NCBI GenBank assembly: GCA_002348265.1
Contig: DEAT01000070.1
Coordinates: 1-64,000 of the forward strand
Source: Gemmatimonadales bacterium UBA2975
GTDB lineage: Bacteria > Gemmatimonadota > Gemmatimonadetes > Longimicrobiales > Gaopeijiaceae
Direction of reading: 5' to 3'
Length of the DNA stretch: 64,000 bases
Of the stretch, positions 1 through 8,559 are shown one piece after another. Each line of letters starts with the position of its first letter. Positions within the stretch are counted from its first letter, which is position 1. The notes under the pieces are model-generated. The model searched no databases. It worked only from the letters and a program-made list of their open reading frames with translations, and was not told the origin of the DNA. The position numbers and the translations under genes were made by a program.

Positions 1-1173
1 TTCCCCGAAAGGGTTTTCTCCGTCTTGGAATGGGTAGGGATCTCCAGGTCGCACATTAGCGTCGTTACGCTCTAGGTCCATCTGAGCTGCCCGCTGCTGA
101 GCGTAGTCTTTGGAAAGCAGGCCTTCGAGTGGCTCCTCCGGGGGGAAATACGGGTCGCCGTAATAAAAGTCACGGTCCGCGAAGGCCATGTTCATCGCTT
201 GGTATAGCGTGTGGATGTACCTGGTACTGTTATACCCCATTGAGTGGAGGTCGAAGTTTTCGAGGATGTTGAGCGTCTGGTTCATCACGGGGCCCTGCAC
301 CCATGGCTGGAGCTTGTATACCTCAATACCCCGATAGGTCGTCATGACCGGATCCTCAATGTGGACCTCCCATCGATCGAGGTCTGCCATCGTCACCGAG
401 GACCCCTGCTCACGGGCTCCGCGGACGTATTCCTCAGCTATATCGCCGCGGTAAAACCGGTCGTAGGCCGCCATGATCGCCTCTTCGCGTGACGCACCTT
501 GAGCGAGTGCGTCCGCCTCTGCCTCGACCAATTTGCGCAGAGTGCTACCGAGATCTTCCTGAACGAAGATCTCTCCCGCTTCCGGTCCGTCTCCTCCATC
601 GGGGAAGAAAACCGAGGCTGTGTAGGGCCATTCCTTCATCCGTTCTGCCTCGCCCTGGATCTGACGCGAGGCACCAGCCTCTACAGGGTATCCTTCGGTC
701 ATCTCGATCGCCGGAGCCAGGACATCGGCTAGCGAAAGCTTGCCCCACTCTGCGACCATGGTGATCAGCCCCCCCGGGGTACCAGGTGTAACCATCGCAT
801 CGACTCCGTACTCTGGTGGGAATTTGTAGCCTTTATCCCGGAAATACTCAGGCGTAGCTCCTGCTGGTGCTGCACCGAGAGCGTTTAGCGCGATGACACG
901 GTTCTCTCCCGGATGATAGATGAGTGCTTGCGTTTCACCGCCCCAAGAGAGTACGTCCCACATTGTTGCAGTTGCTGCGAGCATAGCCGCTGCTGCGTCT
1001 ACTGCATTACCACCTTTTTGGTACATCATCGAACCGGCCGTCGCGGCCATAGGCTTACCCGTAATGGCGATCCAGTGTTTGCCGTGCAGGACAGGTTTTT
1101 GGGTGCGCTGAGCTGTCGCTCCGAGTGGGGTGACGATTATCACAGCGAATGCAATCAGGATGAGGCGTTTCAT
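1..1173 (-). CDS. Gamma-glutamyltransferase family protein, N-terminal part (runs off left edge)
   Basis: Secreted Ntn-hydrolase of the gamma-glutamyltranspeptidase family, which cleaves or transfers gamma-glutamyl groups in the periplasm. The 391 visible residues begin MKRLILIAFAVIIVTP, a Sec signal ending near AQ. The family motif GGNAVDAAAAM follows, with GTPGG further on and the start of the large-subunit core. The catalytic Thr and small subunit lie beyond the window. The usual Gly-rich stretch after GGNAVDAA (GGGGF in the second copy at 4136) reads LSWGGETQ here, so this is a divergent branch. The start ATG has an AGAGGA ribosome site. The gene lies 31 bases after the DUF3764-like gene on the same strand, so the two may be cotranscribed. 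The family is clear; the substrate is unknown. Confidence 0.88.
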   Translation of the reverse strand, partial: MKRLILIAFAVIIVTPLGATAQRTQKPVLHGKHWIAITGKPMAATAGSMMYQKGGNAVDAAAAMLAATATMWDVLSWGGETQALIYHPGENRVIALNALGAAPAGATPEYFRDKGYKFPPEYGVDAMVTPGTPGGLITMVAEWGKLSLADVLAPAIEMTEGYPVEAGASRQIQGEAERMKEWPYTASVFFPDGGDGPEAGEIFVQEDLGSTLRKLVEAEADALAQGASREEAIMAAYDRFYRGDIAEEYVRGAREQGSSVTMADLDRWEVHIEDPVMTTYRGIEVYKLQPWVQGPVMNQTLNILENFDLHSMGYNSTRYIHTLYQAMNMAFADRDFYYGDPYFPPEEPLEGLLSKDYAQQRAAQMDLERNDANVRPGDPYPFQDGENPFGE

Positions 1174-1204
1174 AGTTTTCCTCTAGTGTGGCTAGATCGA
1201 AGAA

Positions 1205-1477
1205 CTAGCCTGCGCAGGAGACGATTTTGGTTGATTCGAGGATGTGACCCGACTCAATCATGACGGGTTGCAGGGCTTCTTGGCCCATGAAGGCTTCAAG
1301 TTCTTCAACAGTGGGTGTTCGAATAATGAGAATACACTTGGATTCATCCGTTACGGTATGACCGACGTACACCAATTCAAATCCGGCATCTACTAGGAAG
1401 TCACTCGCTTTGTCGAAAGCTGATTTCCAATAGGCGTAAGGTTTGCTGATATCGAATGAAATTACGTTGGTGACCAT
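1205..1477 (-). CDS. Small DUF3764-like protein
   Basis: A 90-residue protein without signal peptide or membrane segment. The pattern (ISFDISKPYAYWKSAFDK near the N-terminus, a middle YVGHTV...KCILIIRT strand and a SGHILES end) resembles the DUF3764 family. That family is expected to adopt a dimeric alpha/beta-barrel fold and has no settled function. A CAGGAG ribosome site lies 10 bases before the ATG. It sits between the propeller protein and the left-edge gamma-glutamyltransferase on the same strand. The family assignment is from memory of the motif layout and is moderately sure. Confidence 0.65.
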   Translation of the reverse strand: MVTNVISFDISKPYAYWKSAFDKASDFLVDAGFELVYVGHTVTDESKCILIIRTPTVEELEAFMGQEALQPVMIESGHILESTKIVSCAG

Positions 1478-1542
1478 TCGATCACGTCTCCTGTGGATTT
1501 GAATACTTGGATGAAGTGAATGTTTTGATAAGGATACCCCGA

Positions 1543-3936
1543 TTAGCTCACCGGAGGTGGGCTAACCTTCATGATGAACAGCCCTTCGCGCACGCTCGTG
1601 AAGATGACTAGTCCATCCTCAAAGAACGGATAATTACTCCACGCGCCGCTTTCTCCCGAGCTGTGACCTGGGTCGTTGTTGTTGTAGGGGGCACTATCGA
1701 AAAAGGCGACCTCGTGAGGATTCGCTCGGTCGCTGATGTCGAGGACTCTAAGTCCGCTGCCATAGTTCGACTGATACATGCGGTCTCCCACCACGTAGAG
1801 GTTGTGATCGGAAGCCATTACCGGGCCGATATACTCGTTAGCCAAGATCGGGTCATCGAGTTCGGTAAGATCCCAAACCAGGGTTCGAGTTCCTTCCACG
1901 CTCCCGGACAGTTCGTCGGTCTCGTCATTCATGTAGAAGTAGCGTTGCTCCTCATCGAACCAACCTTGGTGGGCGTATGCCACGTTTGGATAACCCATCC
2001 TCGCAACGGTTATCGGGTTCGACTTGTCGGTGACATCGGCGATGTTGATCTCCGATTCATTCGAGCCAACACAGATCTGTCGATCGTGGTAGCGTTCGTC
2101 CGGTCCTTGGTAGACTAGACACTGCGCATCATGCGTGGCGCCGCGCGCTCCCGCGCTCTCAGTGTCGTGGTAGCATCCTGCGAATACTGGGTTGACCGGA
2201 TCCTCGACGTCGACCATGTGCAGCCCACCACCACAAGATCTCCCGCCGGCACTCGCACCCACGATGTATAAGAATTTAGATGCCGTGTCAGCGACCACAT
2301 TGTGGGCGCTGAACACTTCTCTGTACGTCATGTCCGGCTCGAAATCCACGGCTTCATCACCTACCTCACGAAGGCGGGTCAGGTCAAAGACTTGCATCCC
2401 GTGGGCACCGGCTCCATCTGATACCACGTATGCGTGTTCACCGATCACCTTGACGTCACGCCATACAGAGGGTGGCGATCCCACGGTTCGGGGGAGGTTC
2501 CCAACGAGCCTCGGTCCTGAAGCGTCTGTCACATCTACGAACGATATTCCATCTCGACGGGCGACCAGAGCATAGCGACTTCCGTTAGCCTGATCTGTCC
2601 AACCCCAGATGTCGTTAACCCAAACGCCTCGCTCTCCACCCAGATCATCGACGGGCATATGGGAGATCAGTTCCATGTTGGTGCAAGGAAACTCGGTCAT
2701 CTGTCCACTGTCACATCGGTCTCCCTGGCTTAGGGTCGATCCGATTCGATAGATCTCACCTGTTAAGACGTTATCGGCTGACCAACCGCTCTGATCTCGG
2801 ACAAGGGTCATCGCTCGGCCTTCGCCAAAGTCGCGGGTTGGCATTGATACGACGGCTCGGTTGCCTGCAGAGGCGACTGCATAACCGAATCCGAGGGGCC
2901 AAGATGCACCAGACGTGTCGTCTGGGTCGAGTCGCTGCGGGTTATCCCAACTCCCCTCAGCACCAAGGGTGAACCTGAAGACTCGGCCATTGCGACGCTG
3001 TATCCCGGGTGCACCGACCCAGAGTTCATCCCCAACGACGCCGAGCGAGAAGCCGAACTGAGATCCATCTGCATCTTCTGGCGCACCAAGAGTTTCGGTG
3101 TGAGACCAAGCGCCGTTGCCTGATCGCTCTAGCACTGCTACAGATGCCGTCCCTGGCGCACCAACCAAAGCTTGGCCATTTGTGAGAACCATACTGGTTC
3201 CTGCCTGAGCGCTCTCATTGTTGGCGGTACCAACTAAATCGATTTGTCTGGCTTCACCCCATTGACCGTTCGCCAAAACTGACGTGGCATAGACTGCGCC
3301 ACGTCTTTCGTCCGAGGTTGGAGCACCGACAAGAAGGTTGTCTCCATCCCAGGCGAGAGATGAACCAAATCCCCCTGCTTCGTTTTCAGGGGTGATCGTG
3401 CCTTTCAGGGTCCACGTGTCACCGATCCGTTGGTAGTGGTACACAACTCCGGAACTGCTCATCGAGGGCGCGCCGACAAGGAGGTCGTTCCCTTGCAGGG
3501 CGAGGGTCGTACCCATATGACCGGTGGACTCGCTAACGGGGGACATAATTGTCGCAGCTATTTCCCAAGAGGAGCTGGATCCCGGCCGGGTAAAGATGTA
3601 GACAGCACCAGCCTGATCGTGCTTACGAGGAGCGCCGATCGCCATCGTGTTTCCGTCTAACAATATGGCGCGTCCGAAGTCGTCCATTCGTGACGAGTCG
3701 GGTGCGGTGAGCAGTTGAGGCTCACCCCAGCCTTCTTCATTGGCAATATACGCGTAGACGGTCCCAGGTCCGTACCAGTTGACTGGTTGACCGATGACGA
3801 GGTCGGTCGGTGTCATAGCAACCGCACGACCAAAGTTTGGTTCCTGCGCATTGAGCGGTGTCGTAAAGATCAGGACCGTCGCAGAAATCCCAAGGACCTT
3901 GGGGTATGACTTCAGCTCGGCGAAAAAGTTTTTCAT
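1543..3936 (-). CDS. Secreted FG-GAP / LVIVD double-propeller protein (choice-of-anchor B type)
   Basis: A 797-residue exported protein with signal peptide MKNFFAELKSYPKVLGISAT ending at NAQ. The N-terminal half has seven copies of an FG-GAP-like unit (FGRAV...LVIGQP, FGRAILLDG...AIGAP, LLVGAP and so on), as expected for a seven-bladed beta-propeller. The C-terminal half has LVIVD-type units (VDVTDASGPRLVG, MVDVEDPVNPVFAG, VLDISDRANPHEV) and a conserved DHNLYV region typical of choice-of-anchor B proteins. It ends MKVSPPPVS with no visible C-terminal anchor. An upstream in-frame TTG at 4017 would add 27 residues before the signal peptide, so ATG 3936 is preferred. It probably acts in surface binding or adhesion; no enzyme motif is seen. 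Confidence 0.85.
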   Translation of the reverse strand: MKNFFAELKSYPKVLGISATVLIFTTPLNAQEPNFGRAVAMTPTDLVIGQPVNWYGPGTVYAYIANEEGWGEPQLLTAPDSSRMDDFGRAILLDGNTMAIGAPRKHDQAGAVYIFTRPGSSSSWEIAATIMSPVSESTGHMGTTLALQGNDLLVGAPSMSSSGVVYHYQRIGDTWTLKGTITPENEAGGFGSSLAWDGDNLLVGAPTSDERRGAVYATSVLANGQWGEARQIDLVGTANNESAQAGTSMVLTNGQALVGAPGTASVAVLERSGNGAWSHTETLGAPEDADGSQFGFSLGVVGDELWVGAPGIQRRNGRVFRFTLGAEGSWDNPQRLDPDDTSGASWPLGFGYAVASAGNRAVVSMPTRDFGEGRAMTLVRDQSGWSADNVLTGEIYRIGSTLSQGDRCDSGQMTEFPCTNMELISHMPVDDLGGERGVWVNDIWGWTDQANGSRYALVARRDGISFVDVTDASGPRLVGNLPRTVGSPPSVWRDVKVIGEHAYVVSDGAGAHGMQVFDLTRLREVGDEAVDFEPDMTYREVFSAHNVVADTASKFLYIVGASAGGRSCGGGLHMVDVEDPVNPVFAGCYHDTESAGARGATHDAQCLVYQGPDERYHDRQICVGSNESEINIADVTDKSNPITVARMGYPNVAYAHQGWFDEEQRYFYMNDETDELSGSVEGTRTLVWDLTELDDPILANEYIGPVMASDHNLYVVGDRMYQSNYGSGLRVLDISDRANPHEVAFFDSAPYNNNDPGHSSGESGAWSNYPFFEDGLVIFTSVREGLFIMKVSPPPVS

Positions 3937-4069
3937 CTCAAGGGTTCTTTTTGGTAAGACAGGTGGAAGGCATAGAGTACTAAAATCCTTCACCTTAGGG
4001 GTCAGGAATAGTCTCAATGCCTAGTTTTCATGTTCATAGCAATTACAGCATAGGTTCAGTCTATCTAGT

Positions 4070-4100
4070 GAGTACTCGCTACTCAAACGACCTTTGAGTA
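4070..4100. promoter_or_regulatory. Inverted-repeat operator-like site in a divergent promoter region
   Basis: TACTCAAA at 4080-4087 and TTTGAGTA at 4093-4100 form perfect 8-base arms around a 5-base centre. Immediately upstream, 4070-4077 is the palindrome GAGTACTC. The GAGTA/TACTC half-site therefore occurs four times in 31 bases. It lies between the divergent starts at 3936 and 4136, where a regulator of both genes would bind. No regulator gene is nearby in the window. Confidence 0.35.
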
Positions 4101-4135
4101 ATCCCTCCTCCCATTTAAGACCCTGGCTCCCATCA

Positions 4136-5896
4136 ATGCAAAAGATCCACAGGCGCGCACTGACCATGGTTATGGCGACCGTACTCGGAAGCTTTACAGG
4201 CTTCGCCGATGCAGCGGGGCAGACTCAACCCCTTAAGTCTGCTGCCATCAACGAGTACAACGCAATCAATCACCCTGTGGTTGGTCGTAACGGGATGGTG
4301 GCTAGTCAGAATGCTGATGCAACTCGGGTTGGGGTAGAAATTATGCGTCAGGGTGGCAATGCAATCGATGCTGCAGTGGCAGTAGGACTTGCGTTGGCGG
4401 TGACGCTACCGAGGGCCGGGAACCTCGGCGGCGGCGGGTTTATGCTTGTGCATCTCGCCGAAGAGGATCGGACCGTTGCGGTTGATTTTCGAGAGGTCGC
4501 TCCGGCGCTTGCACATCGAGACATGTACTTCGGGTCGGATGGCGGCATTGATGACGAGGAGTATCGTTTTTCCCACAAGTCCTCTGGCGTGCCAGGTACC
4601 GTTGCTGGTCTGGACCATATCCTGAGCGAGTACGGCACCATGTCTTGGGCAGAAGTGGTTGAGCCTGCGATAAAACTAGCCCGCGACGGAATAGTTGTGA
4701 CCGATGATCTCGCAAATAATTTGAGGGCCAGCAAGTCGCGGCTCACGCAGAATCCTGCGACGGCTGCGGCCTTCTACAAGGCAGATGGAAGTGAATACCA
4801 GGTGGGCGAGCTGCTTCGTCAGCCAGACTTGGCATGGTCACTAGAGCAGCTACGTGAGGGAGGTGCAGACGCATTTTATCACGGTACCATTGCTGATCGG
4901 ATCATCGCTGATATGGAAGCGCACAATGGGATCATCACCCGAGAAGACCTAGAGGGATACCGAGTCCTTGAGCGTGATCCGGTGGCCGGGAGATACCAAG
5001 GGTTCGATGTGCGGGCCATGTCTGCTCCCAGTTCAGGAGGCATGCATATCGTGCAGATGCTAAATATCCTGGATCGGTTCCCGATATCTGAGTTGGGCTA
5101 CGGTAGCGCAGACGCGATGCATATTATGGCAGAGGCTATGAAGCTGGCCTATGCAGACCGGTCGAAGTATCTCGGGGACCCCGACTTTGTTGATCTGCCG
5201 GTAAGGCAACTGACAAGCGTGGATTATGCCGTAAGCCTCGCCGGGGGTATCGACATGGATAGTGCGCGGCCTTCTGAAGAAATTACTCCCGGAGATCTGA
5301 CTGCGTACGAAAGCCCGGAGACTACCCACTACTCAGTCATGGATGCTGACGGCAACGCTGTGGTGAACACCTATACGCTGATGTTCTCCTACGGCTCGGG
5401 GGTTGTCATTGATGGTGCGGGTTTCTTGATGAACAACAACATGGGCAACTTCACGCTCCGTCCGGATATCCCGGATGCCTTCGGCTTAATGGGGAGCGCG
5501 GACAATCAGATCACCGCGGGCCGCAGGCCAGTAAGCTCTATGACACCAATCATCGTGCTACGAGATGGTGTGCCTTATCTCCTGACGGGAAGTCCAGGTG
5601 GAAGCCGCATCATTACGACTAATCTGCAGTTACTCGTGAACGTTTTGGGGCATGAGATGAACATTGCAGATGCCACAGTTCGCCCTCGAATCCATCACCA
5701 ATGGCAGCCTGACCGGTTGGAGGTTGAGTCAGGGTTCGGTCCGGATGCGATCCGCATATTGATGGACCGTGGTCATAATGTTGTGCCAGGTAGAGCGATG
5801 GGGAGCCTTCAGACCGTCCTCTTCGACGGAAATCTCTTTTACGGCTTCTCAGACCCGCGCCGCCCTGGGGCACTGAGTCTGGGATTTTCTCCGTAG
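4136..5896 (+). CDS. ggt: Gamma-glutamyltranspeptidase (canonical)
   Basis: Periplasmic self-processing Ntn-hydrolase that hydrolyses glutathione and other gamma-glutamyl compounds or transfers the group to amino acids and peptides. It has 586 residues, the usual length. A signal peptide (MQKIHRRALTMVMATVLG...ADA) is followed by GGNAIDAAVAVGLAL and GNLGGGGFMLVH. The processing site lies before TTHYSVMDADGNAV, which puts the nucleophile at Thr396. YGSGVV, NNNMGNF and the C-terminal GSPGGSRI oxyanion motif follow. An in-frame TTG at 4094 would place 14 residues before the signal, so ATG 4136 was chosen. It is divergent from the propeller gene and is the second family member within 6 kb. Confidence 0.95.
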   Translation: MQKIHRRALTMVMATVLGSFTGFADAAGQTQPLKSAAINEYNAINHPVVGRNGMVASQNADATRVGVEIMRQGGNAIDAAVAVGLALAVTLPRAGNLGGGGFMLVHLAEEDRTVAVDFREVAPALAHRDMYFGSDGGIDDEEYRFSHKSSGVPGTVAGLDHILSEYGTMSWAEVVEPAIKLARDGIVVTDDLANNLRASKSRLTQNPATAAAFYKADGSEYQVGELLRQPDLAWSLEQLREGGADAFYHGTIADRIIADMEAHNGIITREDLEGYRVLERDPVAGRYQGFDVRAMSAPSSGGMHIVQMLNILDRFPISELGYGSADAMHIMAEAMKLAYADRSKYLGDPDFVDLPVRQLTSVDYAVSLAGGIDMDSARPSEEITPGDLTAYESPETTHYSVMDADGNAVVNTYTLMFSYGSGVVIDGAGFLMNNNMGNFTLRPDIPDAFGLMGSADNQITAGRRPVSSMTPIIVLRDGVPYLLTGSPGGSRIITTNLQLLVNVLGHEMNIADATVRPRIHHQWQPDRLEVESGFGPDAIRILMDRGHNVVPGRAMGSLQTVLFDGNLFYGFSDPRRPGALSLGFSP

Positions 5897-5993
5897 GCCT
5901 GAGGTTACTTGGGAGAAGCTTAAGGATTCTCAAGATTTCGCTTACGCACAGAGAATTCGGACAATGGCTTTAGCCAGTCCTCCAACGTCTTGA

Positions 5994-6359
5994 TTAATCG
6001 CGTGCGGGGGGACAGGACGGATACCTGACAGTCTCCTTTCCTTCAGTCCACTCTCCACATTTTTCCCCTTGCGAGTAGGATCCTTTTGACTCTAACTGGC
6101 CGTCTTCGTGGTAAGACTCAAATGGTCCGTGCAGTTCACCTTTAGCGAAGGAACAAACCCACTCCGGCTGGCCGTTTTTGAAGAATGATTCAAATGGTCC
6201 GTCCTCTTTACCGTCGGAGTATGAACCCTTCATCCACAACTCACCGTTGTCGTGATAGTCCTCGTAAGGCCCGTCATTTCGGGACCTCCATTTCGCTAGC
6301 AGTTCCTGCAGCATATTGAGTCTCTGAAGAGCTAGTTCGGCAGAGCCAGGATGACTCAC
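5994..6359 (-). CDS. MORN-repeat (YwqK-like) protein
   Basis: A 121-residue soluble protein with three or four MORN_2-type repeats of about 24 residues, such as GPYEDYHDNGELWMKGSYSDG, GPFESFFKNGQPEWV and GPFESYHEDGQLESKGSYSQG. Such repeats form extended beta-hairpin stacks and are often noted as YwqK-like, without a proven biochemical role. No signal peptide is seen. The assigned start is a GTG without a strong ribosome site; an internal ATG at 6314 would keep all repeats. It is followed on the same strand, upstream in transcription, by the Omp85-type gene. Confidence 0.7.
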   Translation of the reverse strand: MSHPGSAELALQRLNMLQELLAKWRSRNDGPYEDYHDNGELWMKGSYSDGKEDGPFESFFKNGQPEWVCSFAKGELHGPFESYHEDGQLESKGSYSQGEKCGEWTEGKETVRYPSCPPARD

Positions 6360-6389
6360 ATCGAGAGCTTACGATTAGGCTGACTGTCT

Positions 6390-7577
6390 TTAGTAAAGAT
6401 AGCCTAGACCTATATAGATCGGGGCTGCTGCTTCATCAGAGTGACCGACATCCACTGCTACGACAAAATTCTCTCCGAGCCCCAGACGCACACCACCTCC
6501 ATATGCAGTCGTAAGGTCGGATAGGAGTTCGCCGATTTGGAGATCGTCTTTCCAGACTCGTCCATTATCAATGAATCCGGAGAGCACGATGTGAAATGCT
6601 CCACCTGCCATCGTGAAATCGTGTGCGCGCCATCTGAGCTCTGCGTTCCAGAGGAACATCCCTTTACCGATATAGCGATTCTTTGGGATTCCCCTCAGGG
6701 TTTTTGCACCACCGAGCCCCTCCTCTTGCTTGAAAGATGTTTGGACGATCGAAAGATCATAGAATGGAGCAGAGCCTTCGATGTTTTGAAGCAGAAAACG
6801 ATTCGCGAAGGTAAGCCGTTCCCCCAGCGGAAAGTATCTCCGATCGGCCAGGGTCCAACGGAGGTACTGTGACTTACTGCCCAAGAATGTGGGAACGACC
6901 TGGGCAAGGAATTCAGACCAAGTTCCTCGATGGGGACCTGTCTCGCGGTCTCTGGTATCCCACACAGCTCCGGCGCGAAGGTAGTTTGACCAACCACCCG
7001 GTGCGTTTTCCGGGAACTCCTTGCTCAGAAGCGTTGAAGTGGCGCTCTCGGGGAGAGGATCTACGCTCGTGCGCGCAACTCCTCCTCCAAAAAGGATGCG
7101 AACCGAAGAGCCCTCTATGGGACGTTGGAGGTTCATGGCAACTTTCGTTCGGCTACGCCCGAACCTGTAGTAGTACTGCCCTTCAGTCTCTTCCAACGTC
7201 TGGTCGTAGGTCGAGTTATTGCCAATCCCGTAATAGGGCGACGCGATCAGCCGCTCGCTTCGAAGAAAGCCATCAACACGCCACCCATTCGATAACAGGT
7301 GCGGAGCATCGAAAAAGACGGTTAGCTCACGCCGTCCTTTGGTTGTGAACTTTAGGGTGGGTTGGATGGTGAATTGGTAGGGAGAGTATCCACCTTCTCC
7401 GTAAAAGTAGGCCTCCAGCAATACGCCGTATCCGAACCCTTCATCGGAATCGTAGTTGATAGCCGGGAGCCCTGTGATTTGCGCGCCTGTTTGATCCGGT
7501 GACTGCTGAGCCCCAAGCGGCACACTCAGAAAAACCGTGAAAATGATAGGTGCAGCAATTAAACCGATGCGTCCCAT
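6390..7577 (-). CDS. Omp85/BamA-type outer-membrane beta-barrel protein
   Basis: A 395-residue outer-membrane protein. The signal peptide MGRIGLIAAPIIFTVFLS...GAQQ leads directly into a barrel with alternating amphipathic strands and no POTRA domains. The Omp85 signature LRGIPKNRYIGKGMFLWNAE and the final strands ending in GLGYLY with a terminal aromatic residue are present. A patatin-less, POTRA-less barrel of this kind is usually listed as a BamA/TamA-family or surface-antigen (D15-like) protein. An AAAGG ribosome site precedes the ATG. The cargo is unknown. It may share a transcript with the MORN-repeat gene 30 bases downstream. Confidence 0.82.
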   Translation of the reverse strand: MGRIGLIAAPIIFTVFLSVPLGAQQSPDQTGAQITGLPAINYDSDEGFGYGVLLEAYFYGEGGYSPYQFTIQPTLKFTTKGRRELTVFFDAPHLLSNGWRVDGFLRSERLIASPYYGIGNNSTYDQTLEETEGQYYYRFGRSRTKVAMNLQRPIEGSSVRILFGGGVARTSVDPLPESATSTLLSKEFPENAPGGWSNYLRAGAVWDTRDRETGPHRGTWSEFLAQVVPTFLGSKSQYLRWTLADRRYFPLGERLTFANRFLLQNIEGSAPFYDLSIVQTSFKQEEGLGGAKTLRGIPKNRYIGKGMFLWNAELRWRAHDFTMAGGAFHIVLSGFIDNGRVWKDDLQIGELLSDLTTAYGGGVRLGLGENFVVAVDVGHSDEAAAPIYIGLGYLY

Positions 7578-7778
7578 TGTGCCTTTAGATCCATCAATGT
7601 GTGTTCAAGGTCGTGGGTAACCCTCTGCAAGAGAGTCCTAATTCATGTCGTGGACATCAGCAATCCATCGGAGGCTTGTTCGAAAAGGGGCGCCGATGCT
7701 TAAGACTTGTGTAATTAAAGCTTAAAGTGTAATACTCGCACCCCTCAAGTCATCTTTTTTATAAGGAGCGAGACAACG

Positions 7779-8558
7779 ATGAGGTTCCCACGTGGAGCTG
7801 CGTTGATTGCAGTCGCTGCAATCTGTCCATCGATGGTTAATGGCCAAGACGTAGCTCCGATTTTCGAATCGGCCCCCTGGATACAATACGAAACCTATCG
7901 TGCCGTCGATGCTCCAGTCTTCAGGGAGTACTTCGAGATGCTCGTCGACAAGTTTTCTGGCACAGAAGCATTTGGATGGGGCGTCTACCAAGAAAGCCCG
8001 ACAGTAGCGTATCGGATAACTGCATTGCCCAACACTTGGCAGAGTCTACAAGACGTGAACGAGCAAAGGGTTGCCGGATTTGAGGATTTCACTGAAGTAG
8101 AGGTAGACCTTTTTAATAGGGCCTGGGGTTCCCGTCACGCCGCGTTGTATGCGGTCAATCCAGATCAAAGCGTGGTGCCGGAAGGATTTACCGTCGACGA
8201 TATCCGGGCATTGCCCTACAACCGAGTTATGGTATACCGGCTGAAGTGGGGTCAGGCGCCAGCGTTCGCGGAAGCTTTGGCTGCTAGGTCGGCTCTCGAT
8301 CGCGAAGCTGGGATGGATAACTTTGTTTTTACCGTCTGGTGGGGGGGATTAGGTACCGAGACACGAACCGTGATGGTGCGGATCTCGGCAGAGAATAGGG
8401 CAGCCGACATAGCGGGCTTTCAATCAAGACAGGAAGCTAGGCAAGCCTATATGGACGAGTGGCGCCGGCTAAGTGGGATTATGAATGCAGCGGCTTGGGA
8501 GATTGAGCACCATAACCAAATACGCGTTGCGGACCTCTCTTTTGCACCGGAGAATTAA
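7779..8558 (+). CDS. Secreted protein of unknown function, tandem paralogue 1
   Basis: A 259-residue exported protein: N-terminus MRFPRGAALIAVAAICPSMVNG, then the mature region starting QDVAPIFESAPWIQYETYR. It is about half identical by eye to the next gene; shared blocks are VAPIF-SAPWIQ-ETYR, ESPTVAYR, LFNRAW-SRH, ALPYNRV and WWGGLGT. No catalytic motif is evident. Repeated aromatic and charged segments suggest a two-lobed ferredoxin-like (dimeric alpha/beta) fold, but that is a guess. An AAGGAG ribosome site lies 10 bases before the ATG. One base separates it from the paralogue, so the two form a pair. Confidence 0.75.
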   Translation: MRFPRGAALIAVAAICPSMVNGQDVAPIFESAPWIQYETYRAVDAPVFREYFEMLVDKFSGTEAFGWGVYQESPTVAYRITALPNTWQSLQDVNEQRVAGFEDFTEVEVDLFNRAWGSRHAALYAVNPDQSVVPEGFTVDDIRALPYNRVMVYRLKWGQAPAFAEALAARSALDREAGMDNFVFTVWWGGLGTETRTVMVRISAENRAADIAGFQSRQEARQAYMDEWRRLSGIMNAAAWEIEHHNQIRVADLSFAPEN

Positions 8559-8559
8559 C

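Noticed and set aside
7707..7735. TTGTGT, 17-base spacer, TAATAC as a promoter for the secreted paralogue pair
   Set aside because: The spacing is right but each hexamer matches the sigma-70 consensus at only about half the positions; too weak to list as a feature.
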